64,000 nucleotides of DNA, from the NCBI GenBank assembly GCA_021613535.1, contig CP075493.1, positions 6,696,001 through 6,760,000 of the forward strand. Direction: 5' to 3'. Source of the DNA: Adineta vaga. Taxonomy: Eukaryota > Rotifera. A program made the translations under genes and the position numbers. Below, one piece after another: positions 1 through 15,806 of the stretch; the stretch's first letter is position 1; every line of letters starts with the position of its first letter. Under the pieces are notes generated by a model. It was given only the letters and a program-made list of their open reading frames with translations, was not told the DNA's origin and made no database searches.

Positions 1-477
1 TAAGCAGTGGAAAGAAGGGAAGATTGTAAAGACGAAAGCGTAATATTTGAAATGTTCAACATAGTTTGAGCTGCTCGATAAACGGATTGTCCACATGTAC
101 GATCCGTATATGACCATAAGGCATGTTTACATCTACATTAAAATGCAAATTTCATCAGAAGCGTAGAAATAAAATGAAGAAGAATCATACCCTAACATTT
201 TACCAATATAAGCTTCGATCAATGTTGGAGTTTTATTGATAGCTAAATCGAAAGCATCACGAGCTTCATCATAGAGAAATGAATGCAAACAAAGGTAACC
301 AATATAGAAATGATGATGAGCAATTGATGACGAATTCAATGTGAGACCAAGCGGACGTTGAATATCTCCTAATTGTAAATATGATTCCCATGGAAGAATA
401 TCCTCTGTCGTATTCCAAGACAAACTATGAACATTTATTCGCAACAGAAAAAGAATAAGACCAATAATATACAACAT
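1..477 (-). CDS. TPR-containing secretory protein, N-terminal part (runs off left edge)
   Basis: The first exon starts at the ATG at 477 and opens with a hydrophobic signal-like segment (LYIIGLILFLL). A tetratricopeptide-like helix pair follows (residues about 55-95; YIGYLCLHSFLYDEARDAF, then AINKTPTLIEAYIGKML). A GT-AG intron of about 55 bp near 133-190 joins in frame to a second exon beginning CKHALWSYTDRTCGQSVYRA, which stays open to base 1. The protein therefore enters the secretory route and carries at least one TPR-like unit. The rest lies outside the window, so the family cannot be named. The gene points left, away from the ADP-ribosylglycohydrolase behind it. Confidence 0.6.
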
Positions 478-909
478 AACTTCTTAATAGTATAAAAACT
501 AATGTATACTATTGAATAAAATAAATCGAATTTTTATACTTCTCATATATTTCACCTGTAAATAATAATGTGTATATTCATATATATTTATAGTATAGAA
601 ACAATATTATTGAGTAAAATATATATATTTGTACACGTACATGTACACTGCAGGAAGAGTTTAACAAATACTTGGCGAGGAAAGAAAAACACGTAGGATA
701 AGAATCATACTGTTTTTACCTTGAATATACAAATACGTCATTTATACACAAATCTGTTGATACTTTTCATATGAAATCTTTATATTTGTATACTGATTTA
801 ATCAAGTTATGTAAAGAAAAGGAAGTATATTGCTTTTATATAGACGTCAAAACAATATTATTCTAAAAATAGTATCTGATTGAATTGTATTTTTATTCCT
901 TGTGTAATA
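478..909. other. Intergenic, AT-rich, no gene seen
   Basis: This spacer lies between two minus-strand genes. It is AT-rich, with runs of TA and ATG/GTA words around 600-650. I see no conserved coding exon and no structured RNA. Confidence 0.5.
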
Positions 910-2306
910 TCATACTAAAGTTTGAAAAACGTCAGTTTTAATCAAGTTCATTTGCTTTAAACATTCGATTAGTTTTATATCAAACCATTTTTTGTATGGC
1001 ATTTCTCGTAACCATTGAGCAGGCAATGCGCTATACCCATGTCTTGCTCCATACATTGTTCCACATACTGCTCCATTCGTATCTGCATCACCTCCATATC
1101 GAATCAAAGCATTCAAAGTCTCTTTGAATGAATGTTTAGATCGTAAACCATAAAATCCGGATGCTAAACATTTATATGTATAACCGATACCTGATGGTGC
1201 GTCAAGTTCTAAATCCTCAAGAGTGCGCGATCGATCTGTATGCCATAAAAATTCATCACGTTGATCTCGCGGAAAATCATTTCCCAGAATTTGAATGGTT
1301 TCTTGTAGAGCATTTTTAGCAATTGATTCAATATTAGTATCATCGAGTTTTTTGTTCAAAAGTTCAGCAATAACCAAACAAACAGCTAAACATGATGCAA
1401 TACAACGAGGATCAAAATGAGTCGTTTTACACATCCGTATAGTTGTTGATTTTAACTATGTGAAATAGAAAGTTAAAAAGAAGTGTTCAACATTAAAATT
1501 ATTATGAAAATATGCATCTATTGTTATTTACTTTTTCCAGATCATTGTAATAAACAAGAGCAACAGCTGAACAACGCATTACAGCTCCATTTGGTGCTAC
1601 TTGACGATTTCCTTTTTCCCAAACCATTCGACTTGCCTCAATTGGATTTTCGAGATATCCTTGACTGAAAACCACCTACAACGATAATTCATCGATTTTC
1701 AAAAATTGCAAAATTGAAAGTAGTAAACAATATTCAATTACTTTTTGAACATTAGCTCCTAATCCCATACCAACATGATCACCTAACATGGGAAAACCAC
1801 GTTGAATCCAATTCTTTAACTTTGCCGCAAAGATTTTTTCATCCGAATTTCCTTCCAGTATTGTTTCTAGAATCAATATCCATTGATCTGTATCATCAGT
1901 CCAATCACCACGTACCCATCGATTCGAATGTCCTGTTAGTATGTAATCCGGAAAAGGAATAATCTGAGATTGATCAGGATAAGCTCGTGCAACTCGTTCA
2001 CGGTCTTCGAATTCTGTCGACAGACCATAAGCATCACCGAGTGCTTGACCATATGCACAACCAAGCAAACGATCAATCAATGGATCATTATTGCAACTAA
2101 TTAATAAAGATTCGATGAGATCTTGTTCATCCGAACCATAAGCTACATCTGGTGCAACGACTTTTTCTCGATAACTATAATACTGTTTCATACAATAAAG
2201 TGAATTAAAACTAAAATATTTACTTTGTATAAACTCTAGCAGTATCAGGGTTTCTCGTTCGTTTATTATTCTCAGTTGTTGTTGTTGTTGAACAACAGCT
2301 ACCCAT
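910..2306 (-). CDS. ADP-ribosylglycohydrolase (ARH/DraG family) with a possible N-myristoylated N-terminus
   Basis: It probably removes ADP-ribose from proteins or cleaves a related ADP-ribosyl bond, using two metal ions. Exons join in frame as follows: a first exon from ATG 2306, a 48-bp intron ending TATTATAG, the exon with LLGCAYGQALGDAYG and GDWTDDTDQ, an intron of about 65 bp, an exon with NGAVMRCSAVAL, another short intron, and the last exon with IRYGGDADTNGAVCG. TDDTD and DADTNGA are the two halves of the binuclear metal site of this family, and both are intact. The 2306 start gives MGSCCS at the N-terminus, a typical myristoylation/palmitoylation signal; an inner ATG at 2191 is possible but lies inside the predicted intron. 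ARH1, ARH3 and bacterial DraG types cannot be separated by eye. Acquisition by horizontal transfer is possible, but nothing here proves it. Confidence 0.85.
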
Positions 2307-2761
2307 TTATACTTTCTTCGAAAATGAAAAGAATCCTATAAAAAAATAAAAATTACTTCATTTTTTTATACATGAATGTTGGCTTTTAGATAAAGGTACG
2401 CATGATATTAATCAAAATATGCAGAAAAAGAGTCTTGCTTACCAATTAAAGACCTTTTCCTCTTAGTTATTAGAATTGTTTGTGAAAAATAAAACGACAA
2501 CGTGGAACAGACCGCGTTAAAACATTATTGACGAAAGAAACACAAGGAAGAAAGAGAAAGAAAAAGTAATGGTGTAACAAAAAACTTCTCTTACGATTTA
2601 AAAAAACGTGTTCTATTGTTGGATGAGTGATATATATATATAGCAGTTTGTTTCAATAGCTTTAATTGTTCAAAATAAGATCTGTAGTTAAACATTATGA
2701 ATAATTCTATTATAAAAACTACTTTCGCCTTTTTTTCTTTATTGCATAAAAAACAGAAGAA
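2307..2761. other. Intergenic, no gene seen
   Basis: This is the gap between the NUP42-like stop and the ADP-ribosylglycohydrolase start, both on the minus strand. It holds A/T runs and a short TA repeat near 2630, with no coding signal. Confidence 0.5.
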
Positions 2762-3849
2762 TCAAGAAAAATGATGTAAAGGTCCATGAACAGGTATTTC
2801 TCCCAATTCGAATATATCATTTTCGAAAGCGGCACGTTCTTCTGGGAGAAAACCATCATTTGCTATCGAAGTTGTCGATGGTAAGTTAGTATGCCATGTT
2901 GAATTGTTATGATCATCTATCATATTGATATCATTTGGTAATGTGCTCGTTGGTACATACGCACTAGCAACGCACTCATCAATATAAGGTTTCTAAAATC
3001 ACACATAAATTCAAATAAAATAATCTGATATGAATGTACCAATGAGATGATTGTATCGAGATTTAGTTTTGATAAACCATTAAGTTGACGTTGTGTTTTT
3101 TCCATATAATCACCGTATTCTTTTCTCTAAAAATAACTCAGATAACATTTGGAAGTAAATTGATTCCCACGAACAAAGACATGATCTTGATCTTGTTGTA
3201 TCATACAGCGTTGTAGCCATCTAATTTCTTCGAATGATTGATCGATCCACGCTGAAAAGAAAATATGATTAGAGAAAAATATATCTCGGAGATTAAACGA
3301 ATTTCTTTACGTTCTAATAGTCTTCCGCCAGGAAAAAGTGATCTGGATGAAAATCGCCAAAGACTTGACTTAAGCCAAACTTTTGCTTCAAGATGTAATT
3401 GATGACTAAAATAACGAATTATGTTAAGTAATTACTTCGAATCAAATTCTCTTACATAACATCGAATGCTTTTTTCTTATCACTATAATTTTCTTTGATC
3501 CATCTTAAAAATGGATTATTGTCTTGATCTGGTTTTGTATATGCTGTTGTATCTCTCATGTTAGTATTTGTAGTGTTCTAAAAGAAATTCTTCATGTAAG
3601 AATCAAGGTATTTGAACTAGAAACTTACGGTCGAAGATGCCACATAATTATATCTCGGATTAAATTGTGGTCGTTCGAGACGAGGACGAAAATGTGGAGC
3701 TGATAAAGAAAACAGTAGTATTGGATAATAAGCGCACATATTTTACCATTAGGTCTACATGCTTGTCTTTCTGTCGGAGTTTCATGTGAGTGACGGCAGT
3801 CATTACCAAATCGGCAATGACCTCGTAAATAAAATTTACACGTGGACAT
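2762..3849 (-). CDS. NUP42: NUP42 (NUPL2/CG1)-like nucleoporin without FG repeats
   Basis: It is likely a cytoplasmic-side nuclear pore protein that binds Gle1 during mRNA export. The N-terminus (ATG 3849) is a single CCCH zinc finger, CKFYLRGHCRFGNDCRHSH, closely resembling the finger that opens animal NUP42. The last exon ends with LPEERAAFENDIFELGEIPV, which matches the Gle1-binding C-terminal motif of NUP42 (acidic helix, F, LG.IP). Between them, about six short exons can be followed (APHFRPRLERPQFNP; NPFLRWIKENYSDKKKAFDV; WLKSSLWRFSSRSLFPGG; AWIDQSFEEIRWLQRCM). The protein is shorter than the vertebrate one and I find no FG dipeptide repeats. Another CCCH protein is possible, but finger and tail together make NUP42 the best call. 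Confidence 0.72.
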
Positions 3850-4890
3850 ATTGATTAAATTATACTTGAACTAATCTAAAATTAAGAATGAAATCAAAAC
3901 AACTATCTAGACGTCTCCAGTCTCATGTTCAATACAAATCGTTTCCTAATGTCTGCAATAGAATGATGGTTACATATGTCATATAGTTCCAATTTATCAA
4001 TAGATATATAGATTTTATTTCATTTAATAAATCAAATTTCTACAAAAGTGTCATTGAAATCATGTTCAAAAAAAAAGAAGACGCTAAGTGTCAAAAGTGT
4101 AGATTCGAGACTGATCATTGCCAATGGTTATCTGCCTGATACTTCTTTATATATGATGTGGAACTTTCAAACAATATAACGATAATTACAACTGCCATAG
4201 AATGTTGAAAATGATCAAATCAGCAAGAAGAGATTATCAAACTATCATGCTGATTTGAACATTGCCAGCTTCGATACTTGTTTGTTTAAATTGAAGTAGT
4301 AACTACTGGGAAAAACAAATTTGACGAATCGAATATTAAGAGAAATGAGTTTGATGGCATCAAATACGAACAAATATCGATTGAAAAATAAGAAAAGAAT
4401 TTCATACCAAATGATGGTTAAATAAAATTCTTAGGAAAGAAAACAGTCGATTCTATATAATACAAAAAAAGAAAATAGAACAATCCAATGTGATATCGCA
4501 ATCGTGTTGTAAGAAAAAATATATATTCCCAGTTTACAGTCATACAGAACAACATGACTCATTACATGACGTCACTCTATTTTCTTTTGTAAATAATAAA
4601 ATAAAACATAAATATTGAGCAATAAATTTTACAAGACATTAAACGAATATGAAATAAAAAAAACACGTTCACAGACAACAGCATCTTAATAATGTTTCTT
4701 TTTTCTTTTATCACGAAATCTTTTGTTGATATTTTTATAATTGAACTTTGTGTATACAAAAATAAAGAATATAGAAAGTTAAGATGTATATTACACGGTT
4801 ATTTGAAGAGACTTTAAAAATGCAATGAAAAATTTTCAAATTTCCTTTTCTCCTTTTGTTTTAAGAAGATAAATCTACAGACCATTGCTA
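3850..4890. other. Intergenic, about 1 kb, no gene seen
   Basis: This spacer separates the NUP42-like start from the PI3K stop. It is AT-rich with scattered stops in all frames and a few AATAAA-like words near the PI3K end that could serve polyadenylation. Confidence 0.5.
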
Positions 4891-9404
<4,514 letters not shown>

Positions 9405-9553
9405 CTGAAAAATTAATAAGATATATAGAACGAAATTAATGAACAATCAAAATAGAAATAAAATATGTTTCTTTCTTTCTGTTTTTTTCAAAATTGATAA
9501 AAGTCTGGGAGAGATTCCTGATCGTAGGATATTTGTTTTTCTTCCTTTCAATT

Positions 9554-10947
9554 TCATTTTGGAAGAGTTGATGAGTTGCTGCCACTATTATTATTTCCAT
9601 TATGATTTCGTTTCATTTCCTTTGCTCGAACATGTGCAAATAAACCTGAACCACCAAGAACAAATAAATTCGATATCCACCAAAGTGCTGTTTTTGTCTA
9701 AGAAACAAATATTTTCATTAATTTTTCACAAAATTTCAATTTACATACTTCCGAATAAATAACAACTGCAAGTAATGTTTGTACATAAGACTTCGCTGTA
9801 CCAGATACATTATGCGTTAAAGGACTTGTCATTTGTATTTGATAACCTGTAACATAACCCATAGAAAAGCCAAGTACACCAGCCATTGTCATTGCAAACC
9901 AGAATGGTAAACTGAATAGTTTGGAATAATTAAAAACTGGAGATACTTCTCCAAAGATTAACATCAAAGGAAGAAATAGTATACAAGCATTGAAATTATT
10001 ATATAAACATAAACGCCATACATTGTTATCAACACAGGGTAAACATCGAGTTGTATAAATGGCATTTAATGCGACAAATACACTCGATGCAATACCACAG
10101 ATTGCACCGAACATGGAAAGAGTACCTAGTGCATTTTCTTGATCAATACCAAGAAAAAATCCAGCAATAATCAATCCACAACATCCTAGTGCTTTATATG
10201 ATGTTTTTTGTCCAAGCATTAAATAAGTAAAGAGCTAGAACAAAATCTATTCAATCATTTGTTTCCTTTTTCAAATGATTATTACATACCACATTAGCAA
10301 CAGTAGTTAACGATCGACCAACCATGTAAAATGATACAGTTAAATGTTTCAATGTTAAATTATTAAACGTAATCATTGCCACAAACATAACTGATAATGG
10401 TAAAACCTTTTTATTTGAAGAAGAAAAAAAGGAATATTTTGACATATTGATAGAAAGAATAATTTCAATTTGTTGACTTACATCACGTGCAATTTTCAAG
10501 TCGATTTTAAACGTCGGGAATTTGGAGAATAATCCTACACGTTTATTTAAATTTCCTAAGACAGCGCAAATACCAACTGTAATAATACATTGATACCATG
10601 TAATAAAAAGTGGGGCATCAAGCTATAGAAAAACAAATCAATTATAAGAATGAAAAATACAAGTAATACACTTCGTTTACTTTCACATCATTTGAACTCA
10701 ATAAATATTTGTTTAAAAATACCATCGTGATTGAAACAAACCTACATAGATTAGATAAATATCGAAAAGAATAAAAGAAATATTCATACCAATAGAGAAT
10801 TACAGCAATAGCGATTTGTGTATAGCGTTTTTGCAGTCCATCATTCGAAGCATTCATTGTTGATGATGTTGTCGGTTCTTTAACAGAAATGTCAACGTCA
10901 AGTTTATCTGGTGAATTCTTCAATAATGTATAGGAGCTATTGCTCAT
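9554..10947 (-). CDS. SLC35C1: GDP-fucose transporter, Golgi (SLC35C1)
   Basis: It imports GDP-fucose into the Golgi lumen for fucosylation. From ATG 10947, after a hydrophilic N-tail of about 45 residues, the exons join to give the family hallmarks: LYWFVSITMVFLNKYLL, LPLSVMFVAMITFNNLTLKH, VSFYMVGRSLTTVANV, FFLGIDQENALGTLS, NAIYTTRCLPCVDNNVWRL, YNNFNACILFLPLML, SPLTHNVSGTAKSYVQT and ETKTALWWISNLFVLGGSG. About ten membrane segments are expected and the length fits the family. The C-tail is Lys/Asn/Ser-rich and may carry Golgi/ER sorting signals. It lies in tandem between COPS5 (stop 197 bp upstream of this start) and PI3K. Confidence 0.96.
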
Positions 10948-11097
10948 GATTTAAAAAGAAAAATCTAGAATTAGTGCTCTCTTTCCTTATCAATTCGTTT
11001 GATCGTAGAAAAATGAACTATCTGAAAAATAAAAATTAAGAATGGATCATTTCATTCTAGAATAGAGAGAGTTAATATATTTGTTTTAGTAAAAAAA

Positions 11098-11127
11098 GAA
11101 GAAGAAGAAGAAGAAGAAGAAGAAGAA
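11098..11127. repeat. GAA/TTC microsatellite
   Basis: Nine or ten perfect GAA units lie just below the COPS5 stop. Read on the minus strand this is a TTC tract in the short gap before SLC35C1, so it could also act as a polypyrimidine stretch. Confidence 0.9.
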
Positions 11128-11144
11128 TATGTATGTAATGTCTA

Positions 11145-12560
11145 TCAATGGAATGTCACTTGATTAAAAAGACGTTCTTTGATCAATTGTGACATTAAAG
11201 AATTCACTGCTTCGACAGCTGTTTTTGTGCTAAACGAAAAGTAAAAATTGGCAAGAAGGTTATTCTTTTTTCATAAATTAAATCAATTTAATTTACCAAT
11301 CTTTAGCTGCTTTAGCTAATTTATCATCTTGTTTTCGATCTTGTTCAGGTAGTGGAAGAAAACTTGTTCGTCCTAAATGACTTTCTGCTTGTTCAAGTTT
11401 ATCCGCAACATCACTGATTTGACCAGTAATATAATCTGCATTGGTTAATAATGTCGATGTACTAAAATAGAAATGTTTACGTATAAAAAAAATTCAAGTA
11501 ATTCGAAAAAAGAAAGTTACAAACCTAAGTGTGCTAACCCAATAACGATTCCATAAATGTTCAAGAAGACGTTTATCCAGTGATGATTTAAAAAATGATA
11601 CTTCAAGTGGATAATATTGTTTACAATGAACACCAAAATCTTCAATTTTATTCAATGGAATTGGTTGATATTCAATTGCTTCACTTTCAGCTTTATGTCC
11701 TTTAGGATAGGTACGAAATGCACCGATATTAACTTTACCAGCAGAGATTGTTCGTGTTGGATCAACCTGAAATAGAAAAGATTTGCTTTCAAATATTCGA
11801 GAGCAAATTAATTGATTTAATCATACCACAATAGCAACGAATGGATCTTGATATTGTTGATTTTGCATTTGAGTATCAACATCAATACCGGATAACCAAC
11901 AACCATAACCTGGATGTGAATGATACCATCCAATCACATTTTCGGGACGATTAACTTCTTTTGCCCAAACAGTGTATGAACTCATATATTCATACGCTTC
12001 TTGTTGAGCATTTACACGAGTTTCTAAAAAGAAAAGGAATTTATTATCAAGTTCATCGATAGGATCTCATGCATAGCAGATACACACATAGAAATTATTT
12101 AAAAATCTTTAGAATAAAGCCTTCAAATTTCAAATATTATTCACAATTCAACTGTTACAGTAAATATTCAATACACTATCCGTGTAGTAATGACATCTTT
12201 TACCTGTTCCTTCGACTGGTAGAGCAAATGAATCCATCACAATCATATTTTCGCCGTCAATTTTTCCTAATAGCATGCCCATGACTTCTAAAGTGCCGCC
12301 AGAACGTGCATGCATCACTAGTTTTAATAAAGCCAATGCTGAGATTTTACATCGTTTGAAATAATTAGGACTTGAAATGAAAAGAACATTGAGTACGAAG
12401 AAGAAAAGAAGTAAGACTTACTTTTGTAACCATGGTCGAGTTTGTAGAATGGATTGTTGAACATAGCGTCATATGCATAGATTTCATCAGCTGCTGTAAT
12501 TTCATGAATATTATTTGCTTTTTCAAATTGAGTTAGATTTTCTTTGATATTTCCTGCCAT
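11145..12560 (-). CDS. COPS5: COP9 signalosome subunit 5 (CSN5/JAB1), JAMM deneddylase
   Basis: It is the catalytic subunit that removes NEDD8 from cullins. From ATG 12560 the N-terminus contains [18 protein letters not shown], then the MPN domain [20 protein letters not shown] and [13 protein letters not shown]. The JAMM motif follows as [20 protein letters not shown], with both His and the Asp zinc ligands intact (upstream Glu in the LEVMG strand). Then come [20 protein letters not shown] and the C-terminal helical region ending [14 protein letters not shown]. About five introns are visible. The absence of Cys-box style substitutions and the close match at both ends argue for CSN5 over PSMD14 or other MPN proteins. 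The ATG directly follows a TATTTTAG acceptor. Confidence 0.96.
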
Positions 12561-13013
12561 CTAAAATAGTTCAATAAAGATCTTCTTTTACGGGATAAAT
12601 ATGACAGATTCAATAATATAATTTCAGATGATTCGTATGATCAATCATATTATCTCAATGAACATGTATAGGATAAGATCGAATAGCATTGATAAAAACA
12701 TTACGCATAGTTCTTTTTTCAAGTGTTCATACTTTGTACAAAGTCAACATCAATAGAAGACATCTGTAAAAAGAATTTATGTCATGTCGCCTCGCCTTAT
12801 TTTCAAAGTAAAAATGAAAGCTAAATTACTATCGCACACGCTTGTCTGTATGTTGATTATTTTCTGGTTTTATTCGTTACCAATAAATGTTATGAATCAA
12901 TAGATGTCGTACATTTCAAAGGCATTTTCCATCATCATTCAAAAATGTCTGTTCACAACTGTTATCTGCAGATATTTGTGTTTTCTTTCGTCTCTCTAAA
13001 GGAAAAGCAAATT
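12561..13013. other. Intergenic between TAF5 and COPS5, no gene seen
   Basis: Both flanking genes are on the minus strand. The AT-rich spacer shows no exon. A splice-acceptor-like TATTTTAG sits immediately before the COPS5 start. Confidence 0.5.
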
Positions 13014-15104
13014 TTATTTGTCGAATAATCCGATAGCATAGAGTATATTTTCTTTGGAAAATCGTATATGAAATATGGATGTATTTTTCGTTCGAAATAC
13101 ATTGAAAAGTATTTTATTCGATGATGTATTCGTATCGATTGAATCAGTTAATTTTTCATCATAAATTTTTGTTATCATAAAACAGTTCCATAAAGAAATG
13201 GTTCCATCAATACTGGATATTAATAGTAATGTCCCTGTTAAGGGACTAAATTCAATAGATGAAATTGCTTGTTTATGTAAAGATAAATGTCCAATTTGAA
13301 GATTATTTTGAATATCCCAAATAATGATTTCACCATTCCAACATCCTGATGCAAGAAGATGACCAGTTGGTGAAAATTTCAATGCACTAATCTGATGACG
13401 ATGACCATTGAATATTCGAACGAGAGAATTTCCATTTTGTATATTCCATAGATGAATCGTATGATCAGTATGTGCCGAGGCGAGATAATTCGAATTTGGA
13501 TGGAATTCAATTTGATTGATTGGACCTGTATGACCATATTCAGGATATTCCGAAATGGACTAATTTTATCAATTGTCCAAAGACAAATTAAACCATCCAT
13601 ACTACATGATGCAAAGATATGACCGATAGAAGCAAATGTAACTAAAAGCAATAGAAAATCAGTAACAAAAAACCTTTATTTGATATACATTTACATTTAC
13701 CATTGAGAATAGGTTGAGAATGTAGTTTATAAACTACTAAACATGACCATATAGATAAATGCCAAAGACGTATAGTACAATCCTGTGAACCGGATAACAA
13801 ATAAGTTTGTTTTATAGGTTCAAATACTAAGGCAAATATTGCTCCCATATGTCCAATAAGTAATCGTTCATTTGATATTTCAGTTGATGATGTAGAATTA
13901 AGATTATAGTGTTTTGTAGGACTAGATAATAGATGGCGAAGTTGTTTCGTCGGCTTCATGAAATGTAGTTTTTTATTTGGATTTAATGAACATATTAAAA
14001 TTTCTGATGATTGAGAACCAATAGCTAAGAGACGACAATCATTTGATAATGTCATACAATTAACTATTTGTTGAGAATATTTTAATGTAAACAAACAGAT
14101 AGATGGTAATTGATGCGGACCAAGACGTGGAATGTTATTCAAATCAATATTCATTGGTAGACGATTATAATTGATTTGTGGATATGAGATCGATGAATCT
14201 CTTCCATTCATTTGAGAATAACAAACTAAAATGATTGAATCATATATTACATAACAGGATTAAAAATATTCACTATCAGAATAGAACATATTATTTCTAT
14301 TTGTTCTGATTGATGGAATATTTTCAGTATACCTGATGATGTGTTAGGATTAATTGATAATATTTGTGAAGGTAAAATTCCTGTATATAAACGAGTAAAT
14401 TGTATTTTATTAGCAAGTGTTGTATGAACAAATAATGGTGTCATTGGTTGTTCGATTGTTTGATATCGTACAATATTTGATGGAGCAAATACCTGTTGAT
14501 TAATATCAACTTTGATATATCGTTGAAATATGGATAGAAGTAGTGAAATTTGTGTTGATGTTAAATAAGAATGAGAATTAATTTTTATTTGGTCAATAAA
14601 ATTTTGTAATTCTTTACAAGTTGTCATTGATAAACGTAAAAAAAATCGACTCGTACGAAATGTATTTGTTAATGAACATTGATAGAAATGTTTCACTGAT
14701 TGAGATATCAATTTTAAATAATAGCAAAATTCAGAATGTAAAGAATAGAATGTTGAATTTACGAATTGATTATAAAATTGTTGACTATCATTAAGATAAC
14801 CATGATCAATTAGATCTAGATAAAGATGTACAAAAAGTGGAAAAAGAAATTGCATAAGTTCAATTTGATATAGTGAATTAATAATAAAATTTGATAGATA
14901 AGAATAAACAATGAAATAATCATTCACATTCAACTGATTATTGGAAGAAGTTTGTTGAAGAGTTTGAACAAGTGAAAGACATTCTCGACGAATACATGTT
15001 TCTGTTTCGTTCATATTATGAATTTGTAAGAAACGAAGTAAATTATCAAAATCTGGTAGAAATTGTTGACAAAGTCGTTCAGTATCTTCCTTTAGTTTAT
15101 CCAT
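13014..15104 (-). CDS. TAF5: TFIID/SAGA subunit TAF5, with an internal frame break
   Basis: It is a scaffold subunit of TFIID (and SAGA). The N-terminal part from ATG 15104 has a LisH-like segment (LLRFLQIHNMNETETCIRRE) and the helical TAF5 NTD2 domain (FLFPLFVHLYLDLIDHGYLN; FYNQFVNSTFYSLHSEF). An intron of about 100 bp near 14240-14335 joins to the WD40 propeller: LPSICLFTLKYSQQIVNCMT, LLIGHMGAIFALVFEPI, SGSQDCTIRLWHL, ASCSMDGLICLWTID, NQIEFHPNSNYLASAHTDHT, FSPTGHLLASGCWNGEIIIW, and the tail TSIFHIRFSKENILYAIGL, which resembles the TAF5 end rather than TAF5L. Within the fifth blade, near 13541-13551, the frame changes by one base in the middle of a continuous propeller, so the assembled copy does not read through. 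Usual length is otherwise kept. Ordinary TAF5 is the firm call; functionality of this copy is open. Confidence 0.85.
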
Positions 15105-15806
15105 CACTAATTTGATCGAAGATAAATCAAATCATTGGCGCCATTCGGTTCTTTTTGTGTGAGACATATTACAAAGGACTTTCATTCATGGTGTTTTAGA
15201 AGATTTGAAATTCTTTAATCAACATCAACAATTACAATGATGATCTTTTCGATTATTAAAGGTCAAAAATGAAAGTGTTAATTATTTTGTCTGAACAGTA
15301 ACAGAACATTTACTCTGTTTTCTCTTTAATCATTCTATCGTCGATCGCATAAAAGTGATCTAAGTTTATTTTCTACCAACTAAATCTTGTAAGAATAATC
15401 TATTCATATGAATACGACTGATAGACGAGTTTGTTCCTGCTATTCTTTTTCTGTTTATTTACGTATGAAGCTTTTACGATTGTTGACGTACGTCGTAGGG
15501 TACGTACTATAAAGATCGAGAAAGAAAAGTCAGACATAAACGCATACGGACATACATCCAGTCGAGAGAAAAACATTTTCTTCTTGTTTTTGGTGAAAAG
15601 AACGAGAGAAAATAATTTCTAGATGGTGTGTGTGTGTGTGTGCGTTGTTATTGTGCTTAATTTATATCTCGACTGTCGTTTCTTTTCTTCTTCATTCATT
15701 TCAGGTATCTTGACGTAGGGAAGAGACGAACGATATAGCTGTTTATTTCGAACATTACAAAGCAAATTTATCATCGTAATATTCATTTCAATTTAATTGA
15801 AAAAAA
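15105..15806. promoter_or_regulatory. Divergent upstream region shared by TAF5 and MGST1
   Basis: About 700 bp separate two start codons facing away from each other. The stretch contains a GTACGTAC-type palindromic run near 15485-15510 (TTGACGTACGTCGTAGGG), and TGACG-like words that could be bZIP sites. No coding exon is convincing; the open frame at 15431-15622 is low in complexity and unsupported. Confidence 0.4.
15626..15642. repeat. GT microsatellite
   Basis: A perfect alternating GT tract of about eight units lies in the region upstream of MGST1. Confidence 0.85.

Noticed and set aside
910-2306. ADP-ribosylglycohydrolase as proven horizontal transfer
   Set aside because: The gene has normal introns and base composition like its neighbours; without a phylogeny transfer cannot be claimed.
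15431-15622. Plus-strand open frame upstream of MGST1
   Set aside because: It is compositionally simple, has no recognisable domain, and lies in a divergent promoter region.
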